From CAZTVF01 sp964616985 (GTDB lineage Bacteria > Planctomycetota > Phycisphaerae > SM23-33): a stretch of 56,054 nucleotides of DNA. The stretch is from contig CAZTVF010000020.1 in assembly GCA_964616985.1 (NCBI GenBank), positions 1 through 56,054 of the forward strand. The letters are read 5' to 3'. A model generated the notes under the pieces. The model was not told the DNA's origin, searched no databases, and saw nothing but the letters and a program-made list of their open reading frames with translations. Position 1 is the stretch's first letter. Every line of letters starts with the position of its first letter. This document shows positions 16,678-25,186 of this stretch, one piece after another. The position numbers were made by a program, and so were the translations under genes.

Positions 16678-16744
16678 GGCTTGCCGTTCAGCGCTGTAAA
16701 AGCTCCAGGCGTCACCCGGATTTGACAGCGCCGAACGGCAAGCC
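16678..16744. repeat. REP-A copy 2
   Basis: The arms GGCTTGCCGTTCAGCGCTGT and ACAGCGCCGAACGGCAAGCC differ by one base and enclose a 27-nt centre nearly identical to copy 1. It sits between the convergent ends of the lipoprotein hydrolase and the Rh channel genes. Its left flank carries the GGGAGTAAGGCTTTGGCG that copy 1 carries, inverted, on the right. Confidence 0.9.
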
Positions 16745-16833
16745 GCCGTCAAACGCCGGGCTATTCTCAGTCGTCCCTGCGGGGCTCATCAACCACGCCA
16801 CCCAACAGATACGGGTACACGTCCCGGATTCGA

Positions 16834-18024
16834 TTACTCGACCTCGACGATCATCTCGGCCGAATCGCAGTAGCCCAGTTTGCGGCGACCGAATGCGGAG
16901 ACGACCTTGCCGGTGATGAAGCCGGTCACCAGGGCGGCGGCCACGCTGATGCCGATGCCGATCATCTGCACGCTGGGCGTGCTGGTGAAGGCGGCCGCGA
17001 CGCACCCGCCCAGCAGGCCCGGCAGGCCGTGGAGGTACATCACGCCGCAGGTGTCCATCTTGCGGATGACGTTCTGCAGGCGGCCTTGGATGTAGGCGAA
17101 GCCGAACGTCGAGATCAGGCCGGCCGCGGCGCCGACGACCAGCGCGCCGGCGAAGAAGTCGGGCTTGGCGCAGATCGAGCCGATGGCCACGCCGCCGGCC
17201 AGCGTGGCGTTGGCGATGTCGGCCGGGGAGATCTTTCGCCTCAGGCCCACCGTGGCGAAGTAGGTCGCCAGCGTCGAGCCGCACAAGGCGAAGATGACGT
17301 TGACGGCCGTGTTGGGCACGTCGGCGGCGGGCACCAGGGCCGAGCAGAAACTCGGCCAGAAGACCCACAGCACCATGCTGCCCAGCAGCGAGAAGCGGTC
17401 GGCGGCGGCGTCGGACTCCAGCGGCGTGTCGAACTCCTGCCGCGTCGTCATGGTGAGCAGCATGCCGAAGCCGAAGAACGCGCCGAACGCGTGGATGATG
17501 ATCGAGCCGCCCGTGTCGAGGAACGCCCCCTCCGCCAGCAGGCCCAGGCCGCCGTTGGCCACGACCCATTCGTTGGCCATGTAGCAGGGGACGAAGATGA
17601 CGGCCAGCAGGATGTACTGCCACATCTTGAGCCGCCCCAGCACCGCCCCGGCACAGATCAATAGGCTAGCGGCGGCGAATTCCGACAGCAGCAGGCGGTC
17701 GGCGATCTTCTCTTCGGCGTGGCCGAAGAGGCCGGCGCCGTTGAGCAGGAAGTACAGGGGCACGGCCGCGGCCGTCAGCAGGTACGTCGCCGTCAGGGCC
17801 GAGCGGCCGTAACGCTTGACGAAGACCATGAGAAAACCGAAGCCCACCAGCAGCATGGCCATCACGTGGATGGCCCGCTCGTACTTCTGGACCTGCTCCA
17901 CGGCGGGCAGGGCCGAAGGCTCGGCCGTTGTGGCCGCGGCCAGGGCCGGCGCGCAGAGAGGGACCACGATCAAAGCAAGCACGATGAGCGCGCGCTGCGC
18001 CCGACGGACGAGATTCAATGGCAT
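16834..18024 (-). CDS. Rh-type ammonium channel
   Basis: This 396-aa protein has an N-terminal signal-like segment (ALIVLALIVVPLCAPALAAA) and about 11 membrane segments. It belongs to the Amt/Rh superfamily, which conducts ammonia or ammonium across the inner membrane. Features closer to Rh than to Amt are TGGSIIIHAFGAFFGFG (first pore His) and MDTCGVMYLHGLPGLLGG (second pore His). The frame extends upstream to 18231, but that part translates a REP-B repeat. The ATG at 18024 has AAAGGAAC six bases before it. No GlnK/PII gene is adjacent. Amt rather than Rh remains possible. Confidence 0.85.
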   Translation of the reverse strand: MPLNLVRRAQRALIVLALIVVPLCAPALAAATTAEPSALPAVEQVQKYERAIHVMAMLLVGFGFLMVFVKRYGRSALTATYLLTAAAVPLYFLLNGAGLFGHAEEKIADRLLLSEFAAASLLICAGAVLGRLKMWQYILLAVIFVPCYMANEWVVANGGLGLLAEGAFLDTGGSIIIHAFGAFFGFGMLLTMTTRQEFDTPLESDAAADRFSLLGSMVLWVFWPSFCSALVPAADVPNTAVNVIFALCGSTLATYFATVGLRRKISPADIANATLAGGVAIGSICAKPDFFAGALVVGAAAGLISTFGFAYIQGRLQNVIRKMDTCGVMYLHGLPGLLGGCVAAAFTSTPSVQMIGIGISVAAALVTGFITGKVVSAFGRRKLGYCDSAEMIVEVE

Positions 18025-18171
18025 TGACTGTTCCTTTTCCCAGGGAAGTAAATGCGGGTTAACTGGTCCGGGAGTGAGGATAGCATGCCGCTCGCCCAGC
18101 TTCCATAGTGAAGCGGACGTGTGCACTAACTGGCCGTGGCCAATCCCATGCTTGGTCCACGATGGTGCCAG

Positions 18172-18189
18172 CCCCAAACTCGTTTGGGG
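18172..18189. repeat. REP-B copy 1
   Basis: CCCCAAACTCGTTTGGGG hairpin preceded by GATGGTGCCAG and followed by TGCGAAGGCGGCACCGAG. It is in the opposite orientation to copy 2. Confidence 0.8.
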
Positions 18190-18300
18190 GTGCGAAGGCG
18201 GCACCGAGTTCAGCCTCTTTCCCGAGTGCATCGAAGCACAAGCTCAATGGGCTGTGAGCTGTGCCGAGTATCTCTCGAGCATCGGCTCGGTGGCTGTTCT

Positions 18301-18324
18301 CACCCCCAAACGAGTTTGGGGGTG
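18301..18324. repeat. REP-B copy 2
   Basis: The hairpin arms CACCCCCAAAC and GTTTGGGGGTG flank a two-base GA centre. Upstream is GGTGGCTGTTCT and downstream GGCACCGATCTGGCA, the flanks shared by most copies. Confidence 0.88.
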
Positions 18325-18373
18325 GCACCGATCTGGCACACGCGGAAACCCGCCGGCGGGTGTGATCGGTTCG

Positions 18374-20623
18374 TCAGTCGTCGTCCTCTTCATCGTCATC
18401 GTCATCTCCACCGCCGCTGCCGTTGATGCTCGGGTGATCGTTGGGCAGGGGGCCGCTTCGACCGCTGTGGCACTCGTTGCAGTTGATGGCCGTGGTCGTA
18501 GTGCCGCCGGTTGTGGAGCCGTCGATGTTGGGATGATTCCTCGGCAACGCGCCGCTTCGACCGCTGTGACACTGGTTGCAGTTGATGGCTGCTCCGCCGC
18601 CGCTGCTCGTTGTGCCGCCGGTCGCGGTGGTTGTTGTCCCGCCGCCGATGCTTGGATGGTTCCGCGGCAGGGCCCCGCTTCGCCCATCGCCGTGGCACTG
18701 ACTGCAGCTAGTCGCTGCCGTGCCGCCGCCACCGGTGGTCGTCGTCCCGCCGCCGCGTGTGGACGTCGTTTGGCCGCTGATGCGCGGGTGGTCTTTGGGC
18801 AGCGCGCCGCTTCGGCCGCTGTGGCACTGGTTGCAGTTCACAGCGGTGCTCGTGCCGCCGGTGGTTCCACCGTCGCCGCCCATACGTGCGCGATCATCAT
18901 CTCCATCGTCATCTTCTTCGTCATCATCTCCGTCATCATCATCGCCGCCGCCGGAGCCGTTGATGCTCGGGTGGTCGTTGGGCAGGGGGCCGCTTCGGCC
19001 GCTGTGGCACTGGTTGCAGTTGATGGCGGTGTCGCCGCCGCTGCTGGTCGTTGTTTTATCTCCCGGGATCTGGGGATGATTCCGCGGAAGCGGCCCGCTG
19101 CGATTGTCGCCATGGCACTGACTGCAGTTGACGGCCGTGGCCGGCGACGGATTGGCGGTCGGCGAGGGCTGGGGCGATGACGCGGCAATGCCGTCGGCGA
19201 TCAGCCCGATGCGGTTGTGCGGCGGCTTTGCGCCGATGCGGTTGTCGGTGTGGCAGACGCTGCACTTGCCGAGCGGCCGGTTCGAATCCTGCAACGCGGC
19301 CACCTGGGCGTTGTCGTCCGTACGCACGGAGGGGGTCCACGCGTGCGGGCTGTTGTGGCAGGCCGCGCAGGCCACGCCGCCGTGGCCGATGGACTTGCGA
19401 TACAGGCTGCCGCCGGTGTTGGCGTCGGAGGTGTGGCACTGCGTGCAGCTGGGCTGGTCCAGCCAGGGCTTGCGCCCGTTGTTAAGATCCTTGGCCATGG
19501 TTTCGAGATTGCCGTGGCACTTGGTGCACTCGCTCATGCCGGTCATCGCGCTGCGGGCCGACTGCGTCTTGACGCCCGGGTGGCACTCGTAGCAGCCCGG
19601 CTGGGGGTTCATGCTCGCGTGCTTCACGTGCATCGCCAGCGACAGCGACGGCGCGCTGGGCACGCCCTGGCTACCGACGAGGTTGTCGCTGTGGCACTGG
19701 CTGCAGGAGATGGGGCGGGAGTTCATCAGTGACGTGCCGTGTTGCTTGTCGTGCAGCGTCAGGATGTTGCCCTCGACCGAGGGCGTATCGATGCCCTGCG
19801 CCGCCACCGAGCCGGAACTGTGGCAGTTGGAGCAGTTGATCTCGTCCGATGCGGGCGTGACCACCGGGGCCGACACCTGCGAGTTCACCAGCTTCACCGT
19901 CGCATGCTGGTAGGGGTCCCACGTCATCGGGTCGTTCAGCGGCAGCACGGGCACGCCGGTGGCGGCGAAGGCGCTGCCGGCCACCTCGAACTTGCCGGCC
20001 AGGCCGTTGCCGGTCAGGCCGACGCCGGTGGCGACGGACTTGTCGAACAGTTGCGATGCGTAGGTCCAGAAGTTGGTCTTGCCGACGACGCTGGCGTTGT
20101 TGTCGATGCTGTAGCTCAGGCCCACGCCCTCGGTGACCACGGCCGGCGGGGCGCCCTTCTTGATCACCTGCGCCATCAGCGTGTTGCCCGGCGGCAGCAG
20201 GGACATCTCGGAGAAGTTCTTGCTCTGCATGTTCATGCCCAAGTCGTCCCAGGCCAGGATGACAAAGTCGCCCTTGGGCACCGGGGCGGGGCTGGGCGAG
20301 GGGGAGGGCGCCGGATCCAGCGTCGATCTTGCCCCCGCGTCCGCCGGCGCCGCGGCGGGGTTGGCCAGCGCCGCGGCGATCGCCTCCTGCTCGGCGGCGG
20401 TCAGGTTGCTCAACACGCCCATGCTGCCGATGTTGCTGTTGATGGCCGACTGCGTCCGCTCGAGCGTCGCGCCCCGCTTGTTCGTCGTCGTCAACGCGCC
20501 GTGGCAGCTCTGGCAGCTGGTGGCGTACAGGTCCGCGCCGCTGGCTGCAGACTGGGCCGACGCCACGGCCGGCACGCAGATCAGGGCACACAGCACAAAG
20601 ATGTGGAGCGGGACGCGAATCAT
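18374..20623 (-). CDS. Secreted 14-haem c-type cytochrome with six C-terminal mono-haem repeats
   Basis: The 749-aa product has a signal peptide (FVLCALICVPAVASAQS) and 14 CxxCH haem sites. The first is in TSCQSCHG (Cys37), followed by a region with ILAWDDLGMNMQSKNFSEMS seen in other multihaem proteins. Sites 2-8 are irregularly spaced (CSNCH, CSQCH, CYECH, CTKCH, CTQCH, CAACH, CSVCH). From about residue 498 the protein becomes six repeats of the form CxQCHxxxRSGxLPxxHPxIxG (one has CNECH), joined by Thr/Gly-rich or Asp/Glu-rich linkers. It ends in an acidic tail. Each repeat has a second His (NHP or DHP) that could be a haem ligand. GGAGG precedes the ATG. It is the last gene of the haem/cytochrome block; its role is probably extracellular or periplasmic electron transfer. 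Confidence 0.9.
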   Translation of the reverse strand: MIRVPLHIFVLCALICVPAVASAQSAASGADLYATSCQSCHGALTTTNKRGATLERTQSAINSNIGSMGVLSNLTAAEQEAIAAALANPAAAPADAGARSTLDPAPSPSPSPAPVPKGDFVILAWDDLGMNMQSKNFSEMSLLPPGNTLMAQVIKKGAPPAVVTEGVGLSYSIDNNASVVGKTNFWTYASQLFDKSVATGVGLTGNGLAGKFEVAGSAFAATGVPVLPLNDPMTWDPYQHATVKLVNSQVSAPVVTPASDEINCSNCHSSGSVAAQGIDTPSVEGNILTLHDKQHGTSLMNSRPISCSQCHSDNLVGSQGVPSAPSLSLAMHVKHASMNPQPGCYECHPGVKTQSARSAMTGMSECTKCHGNLETMAKDLNNGRKPWLDQPSCTQCHTSDANTGGSLYRKSIGHGGVACAACHNSPHAWTPSVRTDDNAQVAALQDSNRPLGKCSVCHTDNRIGAKPPHNRIGLIADGIAASSPQPSPTANPSPATAVNCSQCHGDNRSGPLPRNHPQIPGDKTTTSSGGDTAINCNQCHSGRSGPLPNDHPSINGSGGGDDDDGDDDEEDDDGDDDRARMGGDGGTTGGTSTAVNCNQCHSGRSGALPKDHPRISGQTTSTRGGGTTTTGGGGTAATSCSQCHGDGRSGALPRNHPSIGGGTTTTATGGTTSSGGGAAINCNQCHSGRSGALPRNHPNIDGSTTGGTTTTAINCNECHSGRSGPLPNDHPSINGSGGGDDDDDEEDDD

Positions 20624-20813
20624 TGCCTAGCCTCCAAGGGAACTCCGGAAACAAACTACGCTTTGATCGCGCCGCCATGACGTGGGTGCAGCGGCGACGC
20701 GGTCCGATTAGTACGATTGATGCCGCGGCGAGGGTCGCAGATCGGCGAAATAGTTCGATGTGACAGGTCAAGCTTTGCCGCGCAGCCTGACAAAGCTGTG
20801 CCACGAGGGGCGA

Positions 20814-22871
20814 TCACTTCTCGATGAAGTACTCCATCGAGACTTTCTTGTACTCGGCGGTTGAGAAAAGAATGTCGTAGTCGCCAAGCGAGAGTTCGCC
20901 GGCGACGCGCTGGACGAAGCGGCGGACCTCGTCTTCGCTCTGGCCGTGCACCATCGCAAAGAGGTTGTACGGCCAGCCCGGCATCGAGGGGCGGTGGTAG
21001 CAGTGCGAGACCATCGCGTGCTCGGCCAGCCGCTGCCCCAGTTCGTCGACGCGGTCGATCGGCACGTTGAAGACGGCCATGCCGTTGGCGTTGAAGCCCA
21101 GGCGGCGATGAAAGACCACCGCGCCGATGCGGCGGATGACGCCCGCGGCCAGCCACTCGCTCGCCTGGTGCAGCACGCGGAGCACGTCCAGCCCCAGGCG
21201 CCCCGCGATGAGCGTGAAGGGGTCCTCCACCAGCGGCAGCGACGCCTGCAGCCGTCGCACGAGTTCCTTCTGCCACTCGTCCAGTTCGACCGCCGGCGAT
21301 TCGGCGGCCGCCGGCGCGGGCGAGACCTCCGTCTCCTGCCAGAACTGCACCCGCGACTTGTACATCGCCAGGGCTGGCAGGCTGTAAAAGCCGGCCAGAC
21401 CGGTGCGGCGGCGCAGGTCGTCGAGGATCGCGTTGCGCTCGGGCTCGCTGCGGGTGGTGAGCGTGAACCACAGGTTGTAGGCATGGTCGCGGCGGTAATT
21501 GTGCGTCACGCCCGGCAGTTCGCTGACGATCGCGGCCACCTTGTCGAGGCGGTCGGGCGGGATCTTCGCCGCCACCAGCGTCGAGCAGTAGCCCAGGTGG
21601 CGGGCGTCGAAGACGGCCCCCAGCCGGCGGATGTAGCCCTCGTGCATCAGCCGGCTGACGTGGGCGAGCAGGTCGCCGGGCTCAATGCCCAGCCGCTCGC
21701 CCAGCACGTCATAGGGCCGCAGTGCCAGCGGGAAATCCGACTGGATCGCCCCGAGGATCTTCTTGTCCAGCGGCGTCAGCTCCGGGTGCCGGTCATTGGT
21801 CGCCGCCCCCGGGGAGCCCCCGGCCCGCCGCTTGGGCTGGTAGATACAGAACGGTTCCTCGCCCAGGTAATCTCCGGTGATGGCGTGGGCGCGGGCGCGG
21901 CAGCCGCCGCACACCTTGCGGAACTCGCAGTAGCCGCACCGGCCGCGATAGGAATCGACGTCGCGCATCTGCAGGAAGACCTTGCTGGTCTCCCAGATGT
22001 GGCGGAAGTCGTAGTTCTCCTTGCGCACGTCGCCGCACTCGGTCTCCAGGAATCCGCAGATCTGCACCTTGCCCACGTGCGAGATGAACGCGAAGCCCTT
22101 GCCGCCCATGCAGCCCTTGGAGGCATGCTCGACCGCGCCGCCGCCGCACTGGCGGAGGATTCGCTGGTAATGCGGCGCGCACGTCACGCGAATCTGGATA
22201 TCCTTTCGCGTCTGCTGCCGCGCCAGCCATTGCAGCGCCTCTTCGTACTGCGCCGCCGACAGCTCCTGGTCGATCAGCTCTTTCCCGCGGCCGGTGGGCA
22301 CCAGCAGGAACGGGTTGAAGACCGACGCCCCCAACTGGATCGACAGGTCGAGGATCGCCTGCACCTGCGCGAAGTTGTGCCGGCTGATCGTGGTGTTGAT
22401 CTGGAAATCCAGCCCGGCCGCCCGCGCGGCGGCGATGCCGTCCATCACGCCCTGGAACGAGCCCGCGAAGCCGCGGAACGCGTCGTGCGTGGCCGCGTCA
22501 GCGCCGTCGAGCGAGAGCGAAATCCGGCGGATGCCGGCGTCCATGATCTTTGCCGCCGTATCCGGGTTGAGCAGCAGCCCGCAGGGGGCCATTACCGCCG
22601 GCAGGCCCAGCTTGCGGGCGTGCCTGGCGATGTCGTAGATGTCCGGCCGCAACATCGGCTCACCGCCGGTGAGGATGATGATGGGCTTGGCGAAGGAGGC
22701 GATATTGTCCAGCAGCTTGTAGCATTCCTCGGTGGAGAACTCGTCGGCGCACACGTTGCGGCTGGCGGCGGCGCGGCAGTGCTGGCAATTGAGCAGGCAC
22801 GTCCGCGTCACCTCCCAGGCGATCAGCCGCGGCGTGTTCGAGTTGTCATCTGCGTGTCCGTGATGATGCAT
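20814..22871 (-). CDS. ahbD: Triple fusion: AhbD haem b synthase plus two siroheme decarboxylase domains (AhbA/AhbB)
   Basis: This 685-aa protein joins three Ahb modules. Residues 1 to about 350 are a radical SAM enzyme with CLLNCQHC (Cys25, 29, 32), ILTGGEPMLRPD and a SPASM-like Cys cluster (CGYCEFRKVCGGC). It matches AhbD, which converts iron-coproporphyrin III to haem b. Residues about 365-515 form an Lrp-like siroheme decarboxylase domain (LTPLDKKILGAIQSDFPL, GVTHNYRRDHAYNLWFTLT). Residues about 530-685 form a second one (VIRRIGAVVFHRRLGFNANG, SHCYHRPSMPGWPYNLFAM). In classical systems AhbA and AhbB form a heterodimer made from separate genes. A His-rich start (MHHHGH) is present. ahbC lies 48 bp upstream; a GCGGCCC-TTCG-GGGCCGC hairpin lies in that gap. 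No clear Shine-Dalgarno was seen. Confidence 0.9.
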   Translation of the reverse strand: MHHHGHADDNSNTPRLIAWEVTRTCLLNCQHCRAAASRNVCADEFSTEECYKLLDNIASFAKPIIILTGGEPMLRPDIYDIARHARKLGLPAVMAPCGLLLNPDTAAKIMDAGIRRISLSLDGADAATHDAFRGFAGSFQGVMDGIAAARAAGLDFQINTTISRHNFAQVQAILDLSIQLGASVFNPFLLVPTGRGKELIDQELSAAQYEEALQWLARQQTRKDIQIRVTCAPHYQRILRQCGGGAVEHASKGCMGGKGFAFISHVGKVQICGFLETECGDVRKENYDFRHIWETSKVFLQMRDVDSYRGRCGYCEFRKVCGGCRARAHAITGDYLGEEPFCIYQPKRRAGGSPGAATNDRHPELTPLDKKILGAIQSDFPLALRPYDVLGERLGIEPGDLLAHVSRLMHEGYIRRLGAVFDARHLGYCSTLVAAKIPPDRLDKVAAIVSELPGVTHNYRRDHAYNLWFTLTTRSEPERNAILDDLRRRTGLAGFYSLPALAMYKSRVQFWQETEVSPAPAAAESPAVELDEWQKELVRRLQASLPLVEDPFTLIAGRLGLDVLRVLHQASEWLAAGVIRRIGAVVFHRRLGFNANGMAVFNVPIDRVDELGQRLAEHAMVSHCYHRPSMPGWPYNLFAMVHGQSEDEVRRFVQRVAGELSLGDYDILFSTAEYKKVSMEYFIEK

Positions 22872-22919
22872 AGTTGTTTTCGCGTGGCGGCCCCGAAGGG
22901 CCGCGGCCTGGTCCGCCGG

Positions 22920-24137
22920 TCAGGGTTCGACCTCGACGGGTTCGGTGGGCAAGGTGGTTTCTGCGATCTCCTCGTCGCTGAGGTAGCAGGCGGGGTCGGG
23001 GGCCCAGAGGTCGCCGGTGGCGGCCTCGGCCCGGACGCGGAAGTTGCCGCCGCAGATGTCCAGGAACTGGCAGCGGGCGCAGCGCCCCGTCACGTAAGGC
23101 CGCTTGTCCTTGAGCTTGGCCATCAGCGGGTTGGACAGGTCGGTCCATATCTCCGAGAACTTCCGCTCGCGGACATTGCCCAGGCTCTCGTGCCGCCAGA
23201 ACTGGTCGGGGTGCACGCTGCCGTCCCAACTCACGCAGCCGATGCCGCTGCCGGAGCTGTTGCCCCGGTTCATCTTCAGCAGCTTCATCACGTCGGCGGC
23301 GCGGGGGTTCTTCTCGCGCAGCAGCCGCATGTACAGGTACGGGCCGTCGGCGTGGTTGTCCACCGTCAGCACCTCTTTGTGCAGGCCCTGGGCGTGAAGC
23401 TCGGCCGTGCGGTCGATGATCAGGTCCACCACGCGGCGGGTCTCCTCGTGGCCCAGGTCCTCGGCCATGAGCTTGGTGCCGCGGCCGGCGTAGACGAGAT
23501 GGTAGAAGCAGACGCGCGGGATGTTCTCATCCCGCAGCAGCGTGAAGATATTCCCCACGTCGGCCGCATTGCGGCGGTTGATGGTGAACCGCAGGCCCAC
23601 CTTCACGCCCGCCTTGATGCAGTGGCGGATGCCCGCCAGTGCCTTGTCGAACGCGCCGGCCTGTCCGCGGAACTTGTCGTTCGTCTCGCGCATGCCGTCG
23701 AGCGACACGCCCACGTAGCTGAGGCCGATGTCACGGAGACGCTCGGCCATCGGCTGGTCGATCATCGTGCCGTTGGTGGAGATCACCGCCCGCAGGCCCA
23801 GCTCGCGGGCCCGCTGCGCCAGCTGCGGCAGGTCGGGGCGGATCAGGGGCTCGCCGCCGGAGAACAGCACGACGGGCGCGCCGAAGCGGGCCAGGTCGTC
23901 CAGCAGGGCGAAGCCCTCGTCGGTGGTCAGCTCGCCGCTGTAGCACACGTCGCGGCTCTTGCTGTAGCAGTGCACGCAGCGAAGGTTGCAGCGGCGGGTG
24001 CAGTTCCACACCACCACCGGCTTCTTGTCGGCCGAGAACTGCAGCAGGTGGCTGGGCAGCTTCTTGCTGTCGCCGCCGTAACGCAGCACGTCGGACGCTT
24101 CCACCGTGCCGCAATATAGTTTCGATATGCCGATCAT
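22920..24137 (-). CDS. ahbC: AhbC, 12,18-didecarboxysiroheme deacetylase (radical SAM)
   Basis: AhbC removes the two acetate side chains from didecarboxysiroheme to give iron-coproporphyrin III. The 405-aa protein opens with MIGISKLYCGTVEASDVLRY, a hallmark of the family. The radical SAM cluster motif is CNLRCVHC (Cys50, 54, 57), followed by LFSGGEPLIRPD. A C-terminal SPASM-type cluster has CARCQFLDICGG and a Cys in DPACYLS. GGAGGGAG lies eight bases before the ATG. It lies between hemC and the AhbD fusion in the same direction, which supports a complete siroheme-to-haem module. Confidence 0.94.
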   Translation of the reverse strand: MIGISKLYCGTVEASDVLRYGGDSKKLPSHLLQFSADKKPVVVWNCTRRCNLRCVHCYSKSRDVCYSGELTTDEGFALLDDLARFGAPVVLFSGGEPLIRPDLPQLAQRARELGLRAVISTNGTMIDQPMAERLRDIGLSYVGVSLDGMRETNDKFRGQAGAFDKALAGIRHCIKAGVKVGLRFTINRRNAADVGNIFTLLRDENIPRVCFYHLVYAGRGTKLMAEDLGHEETRRVVDLIIDRTAELHAQGLHKEVLTVDNHADGPYLYMRLLREKNPRAADVMKLLKMNRGNSSGSGIGCVSWDGSVHPDQFWRHESLGNVRERKFSEIWTDLSNPLMAKLKDKRPYVTGRCARCQFLDICGGNFRVRAEAATGDLWAPDPACYLSDEEIAETTLPTEPVEVEP

Positions 24138-24223
24138 AATCGCTCCCTCCAGAGCCGTTGGCCACGCAGCACGCCGGCCTGGCCGCCGGACCCATGGGCG
24201 ACGCCCACGCTGCGGGCAGGGTC

Positions 24224-25186
24224 CTACGGGTTCTCGTGGCTGAGCTTGGGCTGGTGCTCAACCTGGTTGATGATGTCGTCGATGCCTTCGGCGGCGATCT
24301 GCCGGGCCAGCTCGCGGGCGAGCGCTGCGGCGGCCTCTTCGGTCGCCGCCGACGCCGCCAGCGTGCGGGCGAACATCCGCCCGCCGTCGAGGCTGGCCAC
24401 CATGGCCGTCATTGTGGGCACGGTCTCGCCGCCGGCGAAACGCGCATAGGCGCCGATGGGGGCCTGGCAGCCGCCGCCCATCGCCGCCAGGAACGCCCGC
24501 TCTGCATATGTACAGAGCCGGGTGGCAAAATGATCGAGCGGTCTGCAGAATTCCGCCACCGCCGCGTCGCCCTGGCGGACCTCCACGGCCATCGCGCCCT
24601 GTCCGCAGGCGGGCAGAAACTTCGCCGGGTCCAGGCGCTCGGTCACCAGGTGGCCCATTCCCAGCCGCACCAGGCCCGCGCGGGCGAGCAGCACGGCGTC
24701 GGCCCCGGCCTCGCGGAACTTGCGGACGCGGGTGGGCACGTTGCCTCGCAGCGGCAGCACTTCGATGTCCGGCCTCGCGTGCCGCAGCTGCGCCTCGCGC
24801 CGCAGCGAACCGGTCATCACCCGCGCGCCGCGGCCCAGGGCGGCCAGCAGGCGGCCGTCCCTGGAGATCACGGCGTCGGCGGGGTCTTCCCGCTCCAGCA
24901 CCGCCGCGATGGCCAGCCCGTCGGCCGTCTGCGTGGGCAGGTCCTTGAGGCTGTGCACGGCCAGGTCCACCGTGCCTTGCAGCAGGGCGTCCTCGATTTC
25001 CTTGGTGAACAGGCCCTTGCCGCCGACCTTCTGCAGCGAGACGTCCAGGACCTTGTCGCCGCGCGTGGAGATGATCTCCAGCTCGACGGCCAGGTCCTTG
25101 TGCGCCGCCAGCAGCGCGTCGCGGACGCACCGCGCTTGCCACAGCGCCAGGTCGGAACCCCGGGTGCCTATGCGGATCGTTCTCAA
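24224..25186 (-). CDS. hemC: Porphobilinogen deaminase (hydroxymethylbilane synthase)
   Basis: HemC polymerises four porphobilinogens into hydroxymethylbilane. The 320-aa product contains IRIGTRGSDLALWQA, HSLKDLPTQTADGL, GSLRREAQL, LPLRGNVPTRVRK, ACGQGAMAVEV and the dipyrromethane-cofactor Cys in GGGCQAPIGAY (Cys240). The start was taken as TTG at 25186 because AGAGGAG lies five bases upstream and the conserved sequence begins at once. This TTG overlaps the hemA stop (TTGA), which indicates translational coupling. Longer readings in this frame run through hemA and are spurious. Confidence 0.95.
   Translation of the reverse strand: MRTIRIGTRGSDLALWQARCVRDALLAAHKDLAVELEIISTRGDKVLDVSLQKVGGKGLFTKEIEDALLQGTVDLAVHSLKDLPTQTADGLAIAAVLEREDPADAVISRDGRLLAALGRGARVMTGSLRREAQLRHARPDIEVLPLRGNVPTRVRKFREAGADAVLLARAGLVRLGMGHLVTERLDPAKFLPACGQGAMAVEVRQGDAAVAEFCRPLDHFATRLCTYAERAFLAAMGGGCQAPIGAYARFAGGETVPTMTAMVASLDGGRMFARTLAASAATEEAAAALARELARQIAAEGIDDIINQVEHQPKLSHENP

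Larger units (their letters stand above)
18025..18373. other. Intergenic region with two opposed REP-B repeats
   Basis: This lies between the cytochrome gene stop and the Rh channel start, both on the minus strand. It holds two REP-B copies facing each other about 110 bp apart. The DNA between them (AGCACAAGCTCAATGGGCTG and surroundings) shows no gene. Confidence 0.7.

Noticed and set aside
18025..18231. N-terminal extension of the Rh channel
   Set aside because: The extra frame translates a REP-B repeat; the ATG at 18024 has a good ribosome binding site and a signal-like sequence right after it.
17816..19180. 454-aa plus-strand frame opposite the cytochrome repeats
   Set aside because: It is the antisense of the tandem CxxCH repeats and is made of AVDARVVVGQGAASAAVALV-like echoes; the haem motifs on the minus strand are decisive.
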